NCBI RefSeq assembly: GCF_029873255.1
Contig: NZ_CP123622.1
Span: 301,001 to 365,000 of the forward strand
Origin: Pigmentibacter sp. JX0631
GTDB lineage: Bacteria; Bdellovibrionota_B; Oligoflexia; Silvanigrellales; Silvanigrellaceae
DNA length: 64,000 bases
Reading direction: 5' to 3'
Shown: piece by piece, positions 26,362-36,040 of the stretch
Position numbering within the stretch: position 1 is the stretch's first letter
Layout: each line of letters begins with the position of its first letter
Notes under the pieces: generated by a model
What the model was told of the DNA's origin: nothing
Seen by the model: the letters and a program-made list of their open reading frames with translations, nothing else
Databases searched by the model: none
Translations under genes and position numbers: made by a program

Positions 26362-26907
26362 ATGCAAATTCAAGTTGATGGTACTTTAATGAATGTTGGT
26401 GTTTTATTTAGTGAATTAGATATTAAAGAACGTACCAAAAAAATAGCTGAACAAATAAATAAAGACTATGGTAACAAAGAAACTTTAGTAGTTTTGATAG
26501 TATTGCACGGAGCAATTTTATTTGGCGCAGATTTAGTAAGAAATTTAGAAATGCCAACTGAAATTGAAACCATAAGAATAAAAAGTTACGAAGGCACAAG
26601 CAGCACAGGTAATGTTAAATTGGTAACACCGTTACCTACTTCCTTAGCAAATAAACATATTCTTGTAATAGAAGATATTGTTGATACAGGTCGTTCTATT
26701 AATTTTCTTTTAAACGAACTTAAACATACGAATGCATTATCTATCAAAGTTTGTTCATTACTAGATAAACCTGATGCGCATGAATTCCCCATTCAAGCTG
26801 ATTATATTGGATTTACAATTCAAAAGAATTTTGTCATAGGCTACGGACTCGATTTAAATGGCAAATTTCGCAACCTCCCATATATTGCAAATTTAACCAA
26901 AGCCTAG
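26362..26907 (+). CDS. hpt: Hypoxanthine(-guanine) phosphoribosyltransferase
   Basis: The enzyme joins hypoxanthine or guanine to PRPP. The flexible loop region IKSYEGTSSTGNVK and the PRPP motif ILVIEDIVDTGRSINFLL are both present. LIVLHGAILFGADLVR near the start and DYIGFTIQKNFVIGYGLD near the end complete the pattern. The 181-residue length fits. It lies directly after punA and likely shares its transcript. Confidence 0.94.
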   Translation: MQIQVDGTLMNVGVLFSELDIKERTKKIAEQINKDYGNKETLVVLIVLHGAILFGADLVRNLEMPTEIETIRIKSYEGTSSTGNVKLVTPLPTSLANKHILVIEDIVDTGRSINFLLNELKHTNALSIKVCSLLDKPDAHEFPIQADYIGFTIQKNFVIGYGLDLNGKFRNLPYIANLTKA

Positions 26908-27089
26908 TCAATAAATTGACGAAAAATAAAAAAGTTTCTGCAATGGAATAAAAAAATCTCTTCTTTAGTTTTAATATATTGAGAGCCTACAAAAAAATAA
27001 ACTTTTCTTCTTAAAGTACGTTTCTAGTAGGATACTCAATTTCTTAGACTATTCCGTTGGCTCTAGCCCGGACATTTGGGAGCTTTTTT

Positions 27090-27278
27090 ATGAGAATGAT
27101 TCCAGCAATATTATCCTCTGCTTTACTTGTTTCTTTAGTTACTCCAGCTCTTGCACAAGCTCCAGCAGGTACTCCTGCAGCAGCTCCAGCTGAAGCAGCT
27201 CCAGCTGCCGGTAAAAAAGAAAAGAAAGCTAAAAAAGGCAAAAAAGCTAAAAAAGGAAAGAAAGAAGAAGCAAAATAA
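27090..27278 (+). CDS. Small secreted Ala/Pro- and Lys-rich peptide
   Basis: The start is the ATG at 27090, with GGGAG 7 bases upstream, giving 62 residues. A signal peptide ends ALA-QA. The mature part is an Ala/Pro stretch followed by a Lys tail made of KKGKKAKKGKK-type repeats. It is very basic. It is followed by a good terminator, which supports real expression. Basic peptides of this kind may bind nucleic acid or envelope polymers, but I cannot assign a role. Confidence 0.65.
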   Translation: MRMIPAILSSALLVSLVTPALAQAPAGTPAAAPAEAAPAAGKKEKKAKKGKKAKKGKKEEAK

Positions 27279-27309
27279 TTTTGTTACTTCGCTCTTTAAA
27301 AATAATTTA

Positions 27310-27338
27310 AAAGCCTACATAATATTTGTAGGCTTTTT
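27310..27338 (+). terminator. Rho-independent terminator after the Lys-rich peptide gene
   Basis: A 10-bp stem (AAAGCCTACA with TGTAGGCTTT) has a 7-base loop and is followed by T residues. It lies 31 bases after the stop. Confidence 0.85.
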
Positions 27339-27356
27339 CAATTTTAAGGTGTTTCT

Positions 27357-28109
27357 ATGAATAATGCTTTTATCATTCATGTTGGTGCTAATTTAAAAGA
27401 AAATAAAGGTCTTTCTCCAATATTTAAGGATAATACTTACGAATACATACCATCACCTTTAGAAACTTCTTTTAATACAAGTAAACATCACAATCATAAA
27501 CATTATTCTAAAATGAATTGTCAAAATCTCAATTTACGTGGAATGCACATGAGTTCTTTTGTTGACGAAGGGACTGGGCATGTTGATCCTGAGTTCTACA
27601 CTTTCACATATGGAGAAACAAGAACACAATATATTAGTATTCTCAGTAAATTAAAAAAGGATGATCTTTTACTTTTTTCAATAACTTTACAAAAATATGA
27701 TTCTAAAAAAGACAATTTTGTACTTAATGGGGATCCAAATAATTTTATATTTGGTTACTTTTTAGTTAATGACCTTGATGAAGCTAGCGGACCAATTGAT
27801 GAAAACAAACTTGTAAATTTTCACACATCTTGCAGTGAGCATATCATATATAGAAAGCAACATATTCAATCTCCAGATAAGAAAAAAGTCTTACTGATAA
27901 GAGGACAAAAAAATGAATCCGCAATATTTAAAAAGCCATTGAAATATACAGATCATGATACTTTGCTCCCAAAATTCAAAAAAAACTGGGATATTGAAAG
28001 CATAAATAAAAATTTAGAAATTTATAGATGTTTAAATTATTCAAAAATTTTAAAAGACCTTCAAGATCAAGCAGAAAATAATAGATGGGTAGATTGGATT
28101 ATTCCTTAA
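27357..28109 (+). CDS. Nmad3-like protein (putative nucleotide-modification-associated domain)
   Basis: The 250-residue protein begins NAFIIHVGANLKE and has GLSPIFKDNTYEYIPSP. This recalls the N terminus of Nmad3 proteins, in which a hVGAN start precedes a (S/G)PIF..(D/N)..(F/Y)EYIP motif. YFTFTYGE-type and KKDDLLLFSI segments also fit. Nmad domains were proposed to act with DNA-base modification systems. None of the usual partners is next to it. The ribosome site is AAGGTG. The gene lies between the terminator at 27310 and an M1 aminopeptidase. The family call rests on recalled motifs only. Confidence 0.55.
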   Translation: MNNAFIIHVGANLKENKGLSPIFKDNTYEYIPSPLETSFNTSKHHNHKHYSKMNCQNLNLRGMHMSSFVDEGTGHVDPEFYTFTYGETRTQYISILSKLKKDDLLLFSITLQKYDSKKDNFVLNGDPNNFIFGYFLVNDLDEASGPIDENKLVNFHTSCSEHIIYRKQHIQSPDKKKVLLIRGQKNESAIFKKPLKYTDHDTLLPKFKKNWDIESINKNLEIYRCLNYSKILKDLQDQAENNRWVDWIIP

Positions 28110-28198
28110 AAAAAAATTGTAATTCTAAAATATCACAATCTTATTATTTACAAGTAAAATTAAAAAAATTACTCCTATAGAACATAGGAGGGTCGTCA

Positions 28199-30964
28199 AT
28201 GATTATAGGTTCTCATTTACAAAAGGTGTTTGAGTTTAATAAAGTAATAGAAGAAAATACAATAGGTTTTCAAAATTTTCCTGCAAAATCTAAAATAAAA
28301 CGGATATATAATGTTTCTCGTTTAGCTGAACAAAAACATATGTACCTTAATGTTGTAATTGACTTTGAAAATAATAGTTTATTTGGTGACTGTTACCTTG
28401 TTTTTGAAACTAAAGCTGAAAATTTAACAAAATTTAATATAGATGCATATGAAATGCAAATTAATTCTGTATCATTTTGTAATATTATTTTTGAAGATTT
28501 ATTCAATTTAGAAAATAAAAAAATCCCAGATTTTAGAAAGATTGAAACACTTAAATATCAAAAATGTGATTATTCAGCTGATAGTAGCAAAATCAATCTT
28601 GAAATTCCTAAAAATATAAAAAAAGATACTTATTTTATTTTAAAAATTAATTATAAAATTCAAGATCCAAATGCTGGCTTTTATTTTGTCCATGCAAATA
28701 AAAAAAGCCATGCTAATTATGATTGTGTTTGGACTCAAGGTCAAGATTCAGATTCACCCTACTGGTTTCCATGCCAAGATGATCCTCGATTAAAAATAAC
28801 AACAACATTACAGTTTTCATTTCCAAGTCAATGGAACGCATTAGCAAATGGCTTAAAAATTTCTGAAAAAATACATGAAAAATATAAAGTTCAAATTTGG
28901 GAAATGTCTACTCAACATTCCCCTTATTTAGTAGCATTTGTAGCTGGAAATATGGCTTTTAGCAAAGATGAATGGCGAAATAAAGAAATTAGCCTTTTGT
29001 TACCTTTTAAATACGAAAATATGAAAACAGAAATTCTATCAGAGACAAAAGAAATGTTAGAATTTTATTCTAATTATTGGAACTATGAGTTTGCATGGGA
29101 TAAATATGGTCAAGCTTTTGTGGCTGATTTTCTTTATGGTGGAATGGAAAATACAAGTATAACGATAAATACAGATGAGGTTTTAGGGCCAAAATTATTT
29201 GCAAATGGTAATGAAAGAAGAACTTATTTAGTCATGCATGAAATGGCTCATCAATGGTTTGGTGACTTACTTACTTGCAAAACTTGGAGTGAAGGTTGGC
29301 TTAATGAGGGTTTCGCGACTCAAAGTGAAATGTTGTGGGATGAATATACTAATGGTAAAGTTAGCGGAATTTTTTATGCGCACGATAATTACTTAGCTGG
29401 ATATTTAGGAGAAGCTAAATCATATATCAGACCTATTGTATGTAATCAATACGAATTTGTTTCTGAAATATTTGATGCTCACTTATATGAAAAAGGAGCC
29501 TTATTTTTAAATTACTTAAGAGATATTTTAGGAGAAAATGAATTCAAAAATTCAATTCACTATTACCTTACTCACAATGCTTTTAAAGCTGTTGAAACGA
29601 AAGATCTTATAAATGCTATACAAACTGTAACAGGTATTGATCCAACAATTCATTTCGATAACTTTATATTTAGAGCAGGGCATCCTGATCTTGATGTTTC
29701 TTGCGAGTTTTCTAAGTATGATACTTCGATAATAAATATCAATATTTCTCAAAAACAAAATATTTCTAAAGAATTTCCTGAATTTTATTTAGAAACTAAT
29801 ATATACTTAAAATACTCCAGTGAAAAAGAAGAAATAATTAAAATAATTATTGATGATAAAAACAAAAAAATATCAATACCTTTGAAAGAAAAATTGTCTT
29901 TTTGTATATTTGATCCGAACGGAACTATTATTGGAGAAGTTAACCAAAAAATTCCTGAATCTTTTATTTCAGAAATATTTAAACAACAAAATTCAAAATA
30001 TTCTTATTTTAAATTTTTAGCTACTAAAAATATCTGCCTTTATTATAATAATAAAGAAAATTTTAGTCATATCGAAAAATGGCTAAAATCTGAAGAAAGC
30101 TTCAGAGTAAGAAGTTCTTCATATAAAATTCTTAGTGAGGAAGGACGAATTCATGGAGCAAATTTATTAACAATTTTAAATGACACTCATCCTTTATCCA
30201 AAGCTGCACTAATATCAGCACAAGCTAACTCATCACAAATAAAACAAATAAATCTGCTCGATAAATTAGTAATTATTGCAGAAAATGAGAAAGAAACTTT
30301 AAATTGTAGAGAAACCGCAATTCGTTCTATCCAACAAATTTCACAAAAATCTTCACTCTTACGATCTGATGATAATAGAAAAAAAATAATAAATTTTGCA
30401 TTTTCTTTTTTAAGTAAACCATCTTTTAACGGAATTTTAGAACAAGCTGCATTAAATTTAATTGCAGAATTTTGTGAACCTGAGCACTTAAAATTAATAC
30501 AACCTTTCTGTGAAAAAATATCCCAACATTGGCGAATAAATATTGGAGCTTTAACAGTTTTAAGCAAACTTTCAAGCAAATATCCAAATATTAGATCAGA
30601 ACTAAGACCTTCATTAATTTATTTTGCAGAAGCTTTATTTCCTATTCGGATTGCCTCAGCTTTACCAGATATCTGGGCAAATTCGTTAGATCCATATTAT
30701 GATGCACAATTTAGAAAATTTTACCAAAGAAAAAATTATGGCATTTTATCAATGCTAATTCCAAGATCAAGGAGATCTTATCAAAAATTTCTCAAAAACT
30801 TAGATACAAAAAGCTACTTTGAAAAAGTCTTGGAAATAAATGAATTAAAAGAAAAGTATCAAAAAATTCAACATGAATTAACAGAAATAAAACTTGTGCT
30901 AGAAAAATTAAAACCGATCGCTCCCAAAAAGAAACATTTGAAATCCAAAGCCAAGAGTAAATAA
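28199..30964 (+). CDS. M1 family aminopeptidase
   Basis: The 921-residue zinc aminopeptidase has the substrate-binding GGMEN motif (a GAMEN variant) at about residue 313. The zinc motif HEMAHQWFGD starts at residue 347. The third ligand is in WLNEGFA, near residue 370. A C-terminal helical region of alpha-solenoid type follows. The end is Lys-rich (PKKKHLKSKAKSK). There is no signal peptide, so it is probably cytoplasmic. A strong AGGAGG site precedes the ATG. The 3' end overlaps the convergent repeat-protein gene by 57 bases, an unusually long tail overlap. Confidence 0.93.
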   Translation: MIIGSHLQKVFEFNKVIEENTIGFQNFPAKSKIKRIYNVSRLAEQKHMYLNVVIDFENNSLFGDCYLVFETKAENLTKFNIDAYEMQINSVSFCNIIFEDLFNLENKKIPDFRKIETLKYQKCDYSADSSKINLEIPKNIKKDTYFILKINYKIQDPNAGFYFVHANKKSHANYDCVWTQGQDSDSPYWFPCQDDPRLKITTTLQFSFPSQWNALANGLKISEKIHEKYKVQIWEMSTQHSPYLVAFVAGNMAFSKDEWRNKEISLLLPFKYENMKTEILSETKEMLEFYSNYWNYEFAWDKYGQAFVADFLYGGMENTSITINTDEVLGPKLFANGNERRTYLVMHEMAHQWFGDLLTCKTWSEGWLNEGFATQSEMLWDEYTNGKVSGIFYAHDNYLAGYLGEAKSYIRPIVCNQYEFVSEIFDAHLYEKGALFLNYLRDILGENEFKNSIHYYLTHNAFKAVETKDLINAIQTVTGIDPTIHFDNFIFRAGHPDLDVSCEFSKYDTSIININISQKQNISKEFPEFYLETNIYLKYSSEKEEIIKIIIDDKNKKISIPLKEKLSFCIFDPNGTIIGEVNQKIPESFISEIFKQQNSKYSYFKFLATKNICLYYNNKENFSHIEKWLKSEESFRVRSSSYKILSEEGRIHGANLLTILNDTHPLSKAALISAQANSSQIKQINLLDKLVIIAENEKETLNCRETAIRSIQQISQKSSLLRSDDNRKKIINFAFSFLSKPSFNGILEQAALNLIAEFCEPEHLKLIQPFCEKISQHWRINIGALTVLSKLSSKYPNIRSELRPSLIYFAEALFPIRIASALPDIWANSLDPYYDAQFRKFYQRKNYGILSMLIPRSRRSYQKFLKNLDTKSYFEKVLEINELKEKYQKIQHELTEIKLVLEKLKPIAPKKKHLKSKAKSK

Positions 30965-32074
30965 ATATTGTTCGTTTGGAAGGTAATTTGTTGTATTAAG
31001 TAATTGAAATTTTCCGGGTATATCCATATTATAAACAGAAAATTTCAAAAATGATTCTACATCTTTTGATATTCTATATCCAGTTAATAAAGAATAATGA
31101 AGAGAAAAATGCTCTCCAATTGATTCCCTTTCATCTTGTTCCGCTATATTCAACCATTTTAATTCTAATGCTAAAAATACTTTATCTATACTTAACTGGC
31201 TTCCTATACCAAAAGAAATATTTAAATCAAAGGGAAATGTAAGAAAATTATTATTTAATAAAAAAAGTCCCACTAGTTTTTTATTAACAACATAATTTTT
31301 AGGAGAAGCTTCAATAATACTATAGAACAAATTGCTACCTATTTTTACTCCATAGCTTAAGGGAAAATAATTTTCTGAAGCAAAATATAATTTTGAAAAG
31401 CCATTTGTTTTATCCATTGAAAAAATTGTTCCCAACGATAACCCTTTTGATTCTCCGGCTATATTTATAAATCCTATTTGCGATCCATAAACTTTTTTAG
31501 CATTATTTACTATTCCTATTTGAACTCCACAAACCTCATCAGCATCATTATATATTCCAAATTGTATTCCTTTTAAATTTCTTGCATAATTTGTTGAAAA
31601 TGAAAGTTGAGCTCCATTTATTTCTTCGGCATAATTAAATCCGCTAAATTGCAATCCATTTACGATATTTGAGTTTGCAATAAGAGATAATTGGAAACCA
31701 TTTAGCTCTTTAGTTTGCGAATATAAGCCTAACTGGAAACCGCTAAATACTTCATCAGTAAATTGAATTAATGAAATTCCAAAACCATAAAAATTATTTT
31801 TAACATTTAGAAGTCCTAAGCTAATTCCAAGGCCAATAATATTTTCAGCTTCATTATTTACAAGACCAATTGAAATATTTTCAATACTTTTTTTATATTC
31901 GCGGTCACCAATAGAAAAAGAAAGATCAGTAAAAGGAGAATATACCGTTAACTTAAATAATCTATATCTAGTTGGGAATGATATTATTTCCGAATCTAAT
32001 TCTTGCTTAAAATCATTTGCATAAAGATTAGAAAATAAAAAAATAAAAATGAAATAATATATAATTTTTAACAT
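30908..32074 (-). CDS. LA_2272-type surface-repeat protein
   Basis: The start is placed at ATG 32074 (388 residues), since this gives a clean signal peptide (LYA-ND) and a TAATG junction with ruvC. Residues 60-230 contain about eight repeats of the form hxGhQhGhhN.A..hxG: GFQLGLYSQTKELN, GLQFSGFNYAEEIN, GVQIGIVNNAKKVY, GSQIGFINIAGESK. This pattern is that of LA_2272 family surface-repeat proteins. A C-terminal part with alternating strands may form a beta-structure. Its role is unknown. It is last in the rod-shape gene cluster. Confidence 0.72.
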   Translation of the reverse strand: MLKIIYYFIFIFLFSNLYANDFKQELDSEIISFPTRYRLFKLTVYSPFTDLSFSIGDREYKKSIENISIGLVNNEAENIIGLGISLGLLNVKNNFYGFGISLIQFTDEVFSGFQLGLYSQTKELNGFQLSLIANSNIVNGLQFSGFNYAEEINGAQLSFSTNYARNLKGIQFGIYNDADEVCGVQIGIVNNAKKVYGSQIGFINIAGESKGLSLGTIFSMDKTNGFSKLYFASENYFPLSYGVKIGSNLFYSIIEASPKNYVVNKKLVGLFLLNNNFLTFPFDLNISFGIGSQLSIDKVFLALELKWLNIAEQDERESIGEHFSLHYSLLTGYRISKDVESFLKFSVYNMDIPGKFQLLNTTNYLPNEQYLFTLGFGFQMFLFGSDRF

Positions 32075-32655
32075 TAAAAAAACTGTAACTTTCTTCTTTG
32101 TCTTTTCGATTTTTTCCATTCTTCTAAAATATTATTATTTTTTTCATTAGCAACATTTTTATGCATTGGATGGAAAGACTGTTGTTTTAGTCGCATTGCA
32201 TCTGCACAGGCTATAGATAACGCATCGGTTGCATCAAGTGGGAGAGATTGCATTTGAAAACCCAATAATGAACTCATAATTTTTGCAATTTCATTTTTAT
32301 CACAACGTCCATTGCCTGATATTATTTTTTTTGCTGCTGTGGCGCTAATTTCACTTATCTTCAAGCCACATTGATGAGCTTCAGACAGCACCACACCTCT
32401 AGCATGTCCTAAATATAAAGCCGATCTAGGGTTTTCAGCCAAAAATGATAGTTCAATACATAAATGTGTTGGAGAGTACGCTGCAACAACACGCCGAAAT
32501 TCGATAGCTAAAGTTGCTAATCTAGAAGCTAATTCTTGAGATGGATTTAAATCCCAGGCTCCAGCTGCAACAGCCAAAATTTTTCCCGAATTTTGTATTT
32601 CTATAACACCATATCCAGCCATTCTTGTACCTGGATCAATCCCTAAAATTCGCAT
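32074..32655 (-). CDS. ruvC: Crossover junction endodeoxyribonuclease RuvC
   Basis: RuvC resolves Holliday junctions. The first catalytic Asp is in MRILGIDPGT and the Glu in CIELSFL. Further Asp residues are in SLPLDATDALSIACADA near the end. Length is 193 residues; the extra tail after residue 165 is basic. It lies 12 bases after a small membrane-protein gene. Its stop overlaps the start of the repeat protein. ruvA and ruvB are not in the window. Confidence 0.95.
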   Translation of the reverse strand: MRILGIDPGTRMAGYGVIEIQNSGKILAVAAGAWDLNPSQELASRLATLAIEFRRVVAAYSPTHLCIELSFLAENPRSALYLGHARGVVLSEAHQCGLKISEISATAAKKIISGNGRCDKNEIAKIMSSLLGFQMQSLPLDATDALSIACADAMRLKQQSFHPMHKNVANEKNNNILEEWKKSKRQRRKLQFF

Positions 32656-32667
32656 TACTATATTAAC

Positions 32668-32853
32668 CTAGTGAAATTTTTCTGTTCTTATTTGATTTTG
32701 ATGAATATTAAGTTGAGGCTGATCTACTTTATGCTCATCTTCTAGTGCAGTTAAAAATAAATATAAAGATGTACAAATAAGTGTAAAAATAAATCCACTA
32801 ATAAATAATATTTTTATTTTTGAGTTTTTTTCTTGTACCACTTCTTCTACCAC
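32668..32853 (-). CDS. Small single-pass membrane protein
   Basis: This 61-residue protein starts at a GTG with AGAGG about 7 bases upstream. It has one membrane helix (ILFISGFIFTLICTSLYLFL) with a charged N terminus and a hydrophilic His/Gln-rich C terminus, suggesting an N-in topology. It lies 10 bases after rodA and 12 before ruvC, which supports a real gene in the operon. I recognise no family. A division or elongation accessory role is possible from position only. Confidence 0.65.
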   Translation of the reverse strand: MVEEVVQEKNSKIKILFISGFIFTLICTSLYLFLTALEDEHKVDQPQLNIHQNQIRTEKFH

Positions 32854-32863
32854 AAATAACCTC

Positions 32864-33985
32864 TTAAAAAGATGTTGTTGATAAATACCTTTTTCTTTCT
32901 ACGGCAACTACTATTCCAATGCAACTCAAAGCAGTAACCATATGCGTCCCGCCATAACTAATAAAAGACAGCGGAACACCAACGACCGGAAAGACACCTA
33001 AAACCATGCTGATATTGATAACAAAATGAAAAAGAAAAAATGCACCAACCCCAACCGTAGCCAATACCGAAAAGGAATCTCTGGCTCTATCAGCTATTTG
33101 AAATATTTGAATAATTAAAATAGAAAACAAAAAAATTAAAATCAGGCAACCAATAAAACCATGCTCTTCAGCCCAAACAGAAAACGCAAAATCGGTATGT
33201 CGTTCTGGTAAGAAATTTAATTTAGCTTGCGTTCCTTGTCCAAAACCTTGTCCCCAAAGTCCTCCACTCCCAACGGCAATCATACTTTGGATTGAGTGAT
33301 ACCCTGAACCTCGAGGATCCAGCATTGGGTTTATGAATGTTAACACTCTCTGTTTTTGATAGTCATAAAGAATAAAGTTCCAAGCCAATATAGATAAGGT
33401 TACAGTTATGAATAGAACGGTTAAAATACTTTTTCCTCTTACTTTTATTGTCGCAATTTGTAGCCCTGAAATAAGCAATACTAAACTGGCCGTTCCCAAA
33501 TCAGGTTGTGCTAATATTAACAGAAAAGGAACACCAATAAATAAAATTTGTCTCCATAAACTTAATAAAGAAAAATCAGAAAAACCTTTCATTAAATTAA
33601 AGCTTCTTGCAACAATTAATATAATAACAAACTTCACAAATTCGCTCGGCTGAATTCTTACTGGTCCCAAAACCAACCAACGCTCCGCTCCTTTTGCGCT
33701 ACGTCCAAATATATCAACAGCCAAAAGCATTAAGCAAACTAAAATATATCCAAATAAACTTAAACGTTCCAAATTTTTAATATCTAATAGAACTCCCCAG
33801 AATATTGCCGCAAAAGTACCAATTAAAATAAAAATAATTTGATCATAAAATCGGGCAGGATAATAAAAAGCATTTGTGGCACTATACAAATTATAAAGTC
33901 CTATACAAATAATTGAGTAACTTGTAATAACAATGCCCCAAGGCATTCCTTTAAAACGATCTTTAATTAATGAAAATATAATCAT
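32864..33985 (-). CDS. rodA: Rod-shape SEDS glycosyltransferase RodA
   Basis: RodA polymerises lipid II in the elongasome with PBP2. The 373-residue protein has about ten membrane helices. It carries the SEDS marks: GAERWLVLGPVRIQPSEF, LAQPDLGTASL, GSGGLWGQGFGQGTQAKLNFLPERHTDFAFSV with the catalytic-loop Asp, and GVPLSFISYGG near the end. It starts three bases after mrdA with a GAGGT site, so the two are coupled, as is usual for this enzyme pair. Confidence 0.96.
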   Translation of the reverse strand: MIIFSLIKDRFKGMPWGIVITSYSIICIGLYNLYSATNAFYYPARFYDQIIFILIGTFAAIFWGVLLDIKNLERLSLFGYILVCLMLLAVDIFGRSAKGAERWLVLGPVRIQPSEFVKFVIILIVARSFNLMKGFSDFSLLSLWRQILFIGVPFLLILAQPDLGTASLVLLISGLQIATIKVRGKSILTVLFITVTLSILAWNFILYDYQKQRVLTFINPMLDPRGSGYHSIQSMIAVGSGGLWGQGFGQGTQAKLNFLPERHTDFAFSVWAEEHGFIGCLILIFLFSILIIQIFQIADRARDSFSVLATVGVGAFFLFHFVINISMVLGVFPVVGVPLSFISYGGTHMVTALSCIGIVVAVERKRYLSTTSF

Positions 33986-33988
33986 AAT

Positions 33989-36019
33989 TTACCTCAATTC
34001 TTCAGGCAAAACCGATTCATTTAATGGCTGTCCATCAGTTTGATTTTGTTCATTAATACGCTCCATAGGAATATTTTCATTTGGCAATTCTGAATTATTA
34101 TCCATTATAGGTTTTTGTCTTCTCGGTATCAAACTGCTTTTCACGGGCTTCGCAAATTTTTCAGGAAATTTTTTTCGCCAAAATGCTTCAATAATCTGTT
34201 GCGCTATTGGAGCAGCATTGGCTCCACCTCCCCCTCCGTCGTATTCACTAAATACAACTACTGCTATTTCAGGAGTATCGCTTGGACTATATGCAGCAAA
34301 CCAAGCATGATCTAGAGCATTAAAGGCAACATCTTCTTGATTCACACCTTTGGTAAATTTCAATGCCGAAGTCTGCGCTGTTCCTGTTTTCCCTGAAACG
34401 GTAAACCCTTCCACACGTGCTCTTTTTGCAGTTCCTACATTAGATTGCACAACATCAAATAATCCTTTTTTTACAACTGCTAAATTGGCAGGATTTATTT
34501 TAATTTTTCTAATTTCTGTCTGTTTCTCTTCAAAAATTACTTTTCCTTGACTGTCTATAATTTTCTTTAAAAAATGTGGCTTATATAAAGTACCACCATT
34601 ACCAACAGCGGCAAAAGCGTTTAAAACTTGGATTGGTGTACACAAATTAAATCCTTGTCCAATTGAAGCATTAATTGTATCACCACTTAACCAGGGAAGA
34701 CCTTTTGTACGCAGTTTCCACTCTGTTGAAGGAGAAATTCCAGGTAATTCCATATTTAAATCAAGACCTGTTCTCTCGCCTAATCCAAATAGTTTTCCCC
34801 ATTTTGCTATGCGATCAATTCCCACTAAGTTTCCAACGTTGTAAAAATAAACATCACAACTTAATTCCAAGGCTGCAGACATATTAACTGGCCCATGACC
34901 TGTATGTTTCCAACATTTCCAACGCCCATTTCCTAAGACAAAATAGCCTGGACAATTGAATTTTCTTTCAGCAGTAACAATTCCCTCTTCAAGAGCTGCT
35001 AAGGCTACAATAATTTTAAATGTAGAACCTGGGGGGTATGCCCCACCTGTTACTTTATCGAGTAATGGTTTAAATGGATTTGATCTTAAATTTTGCCAAT
35101 CTTCCATAGTTAAACCATCTTGATACATTGCTAATTTATAATTGGGATTAGATAGATATACCAAAATTTCACCATTATTTGGATCTATTGCACATACTGC
35201 TCCATTTTTGTTCCGAAATGCTTCTGTCGCAACATTTTGCAAGTCTGAATCAATTGTTAAATAAACATCATTTCCTCTTTGGGCGGGTCTACTCAAATTT
35301 AAAGAAATATCTAATGAGTTGTCAGCCTGTAACCTTCCCAATGCGTCTACAAGCAATGCTTCTCGCCCTTCTCCGCCACGAAGATATTTTTCATATTTTC
35401 TTTCAATTCCTGTTTTTCCAATAATAGAACCTACACGATATTGATAATTAGAGACTTGTGAATTTAAAATATCTAATTCTTTTGCCGTTACCTCACCAAG
35501 GTAACCAAACAAATGCGCTGATTCATTACCTAAGTAATCTCTTCGAGGTGCAGAATCCACATCCACTCCTGGTAAAAAGAATTTATTAGATTCAAGAGTG
35601 GCTACTTCATGAAGAGATAAATTTCTTTTTATTCTAACAGGCACAAATTTTGGGTTTGCCTGTGAATCTAAAAGTTTTCTTTCAATTTGTTGAATTGGTA
35701 TATGAAATAAATCAGAAACAATGGAAAGAGTTTTCGGTCTATTTTGCAGATACTGAGGGATAACAATTAAATCAAAAAACAATCTATTTGAAAGTAAAAT
35801 ACGGCTATTTCGATCATAAACAAGTCCTCTTGGAGCAGGTCTTGTAATTTCTCTAACTCTATTTCTTGCCGATGCTACAGAAAAATCTGTTCCTTTAATA
35901 ATTTGTAAATACCAAAGACGAGCTGTAATAGCTGCTGTAATTCCTAAAAAACAGGAAACTATAATATTTCTCCGATTTGGATCTGAAACAGACTCTTGTC
36001 TTGACCTATTATCAAGCAT
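33989..36019 (-). CDS. mrdA: Penicillin-binding protein 2
   Basis: This is the peptidoglycan transpeptidase of the elongasome. An N-terminal membrane anchor (about residues 20-40) precedes the dimerisation/pedestal region, with ITRPAPRGLVYDRN and NSxHLFGYLGE-type motifs. The transpeptidase domain has the active-site Ser in PPGSTFK, the second motif SCD in ELSCDVYFYNVG and the KTG triad in SGKTGTAQ. The C-terminal tail of about 60 residues is Pro/Asn/Gln-rich, longer than in many PBP2 proteins. GGAG lies 7 bases before the ATG. It sits between mreD and rodA. Confidence 0.96.
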   Translation of the reverse strand: MLDNRSRQESVSDPNRRNIIVSCFLGITAAITARLWYLQIIKGTDFSVASARNRVREITRPAPRGLVYDRNSRILLSNRLFFDLIVIPQYLQNRPKTLSIVSDLFHIPIQQIERKLLDSQANPKFVPVRIKRNLSLHEVATLESNKFFLPGVDVDSAPRRDYLGNESAHLFGYLGEVTAKELDILNSQVSNYQYRVGSIIGKTGIERKYEKYLRGGEGREALLVDALGRLQADNSLDISLNLSRPAQRGNDVYLTIDSDLQNVATEAFRNKNGAVCAIDPNNGEILVYLSNPNYKLAMYQDGLTMEDWQNLRSNPFKPLLDKVTGGAYPPGSTFKIIVALAALEEGIVTAERKFNCPGYFVLGNGRWKCWKHTGHGPVNMSAALELSCDVYFYNVGNLVGIDRIAKWGKLFGLGERTGLDLNMELPGISPSTEWKLRTKGLPWLSGDTINASIGQGFNLCTPIQVLNAFAAVGNGGTLYKPHFLKKIIDSQGKVIFEEKQTEIRKIKINPANLAVVKKGLFDVVQSNVGTAKRARVEGFTVSGKTGTAQTSALKFTKGVNQEDVAFNALDHAWFAAYSPSDTPEIAVVVFSEYDGGGGGANAAPIAQQIIEAFWRKKFPEKFAKPVKSSLIPRRQKPIMDNNSELPNENIPMERINEQNQTDGQPLNESVLPEELR

Positions 36020-36040
36020 TATCCGACTCCAATAATAAAT

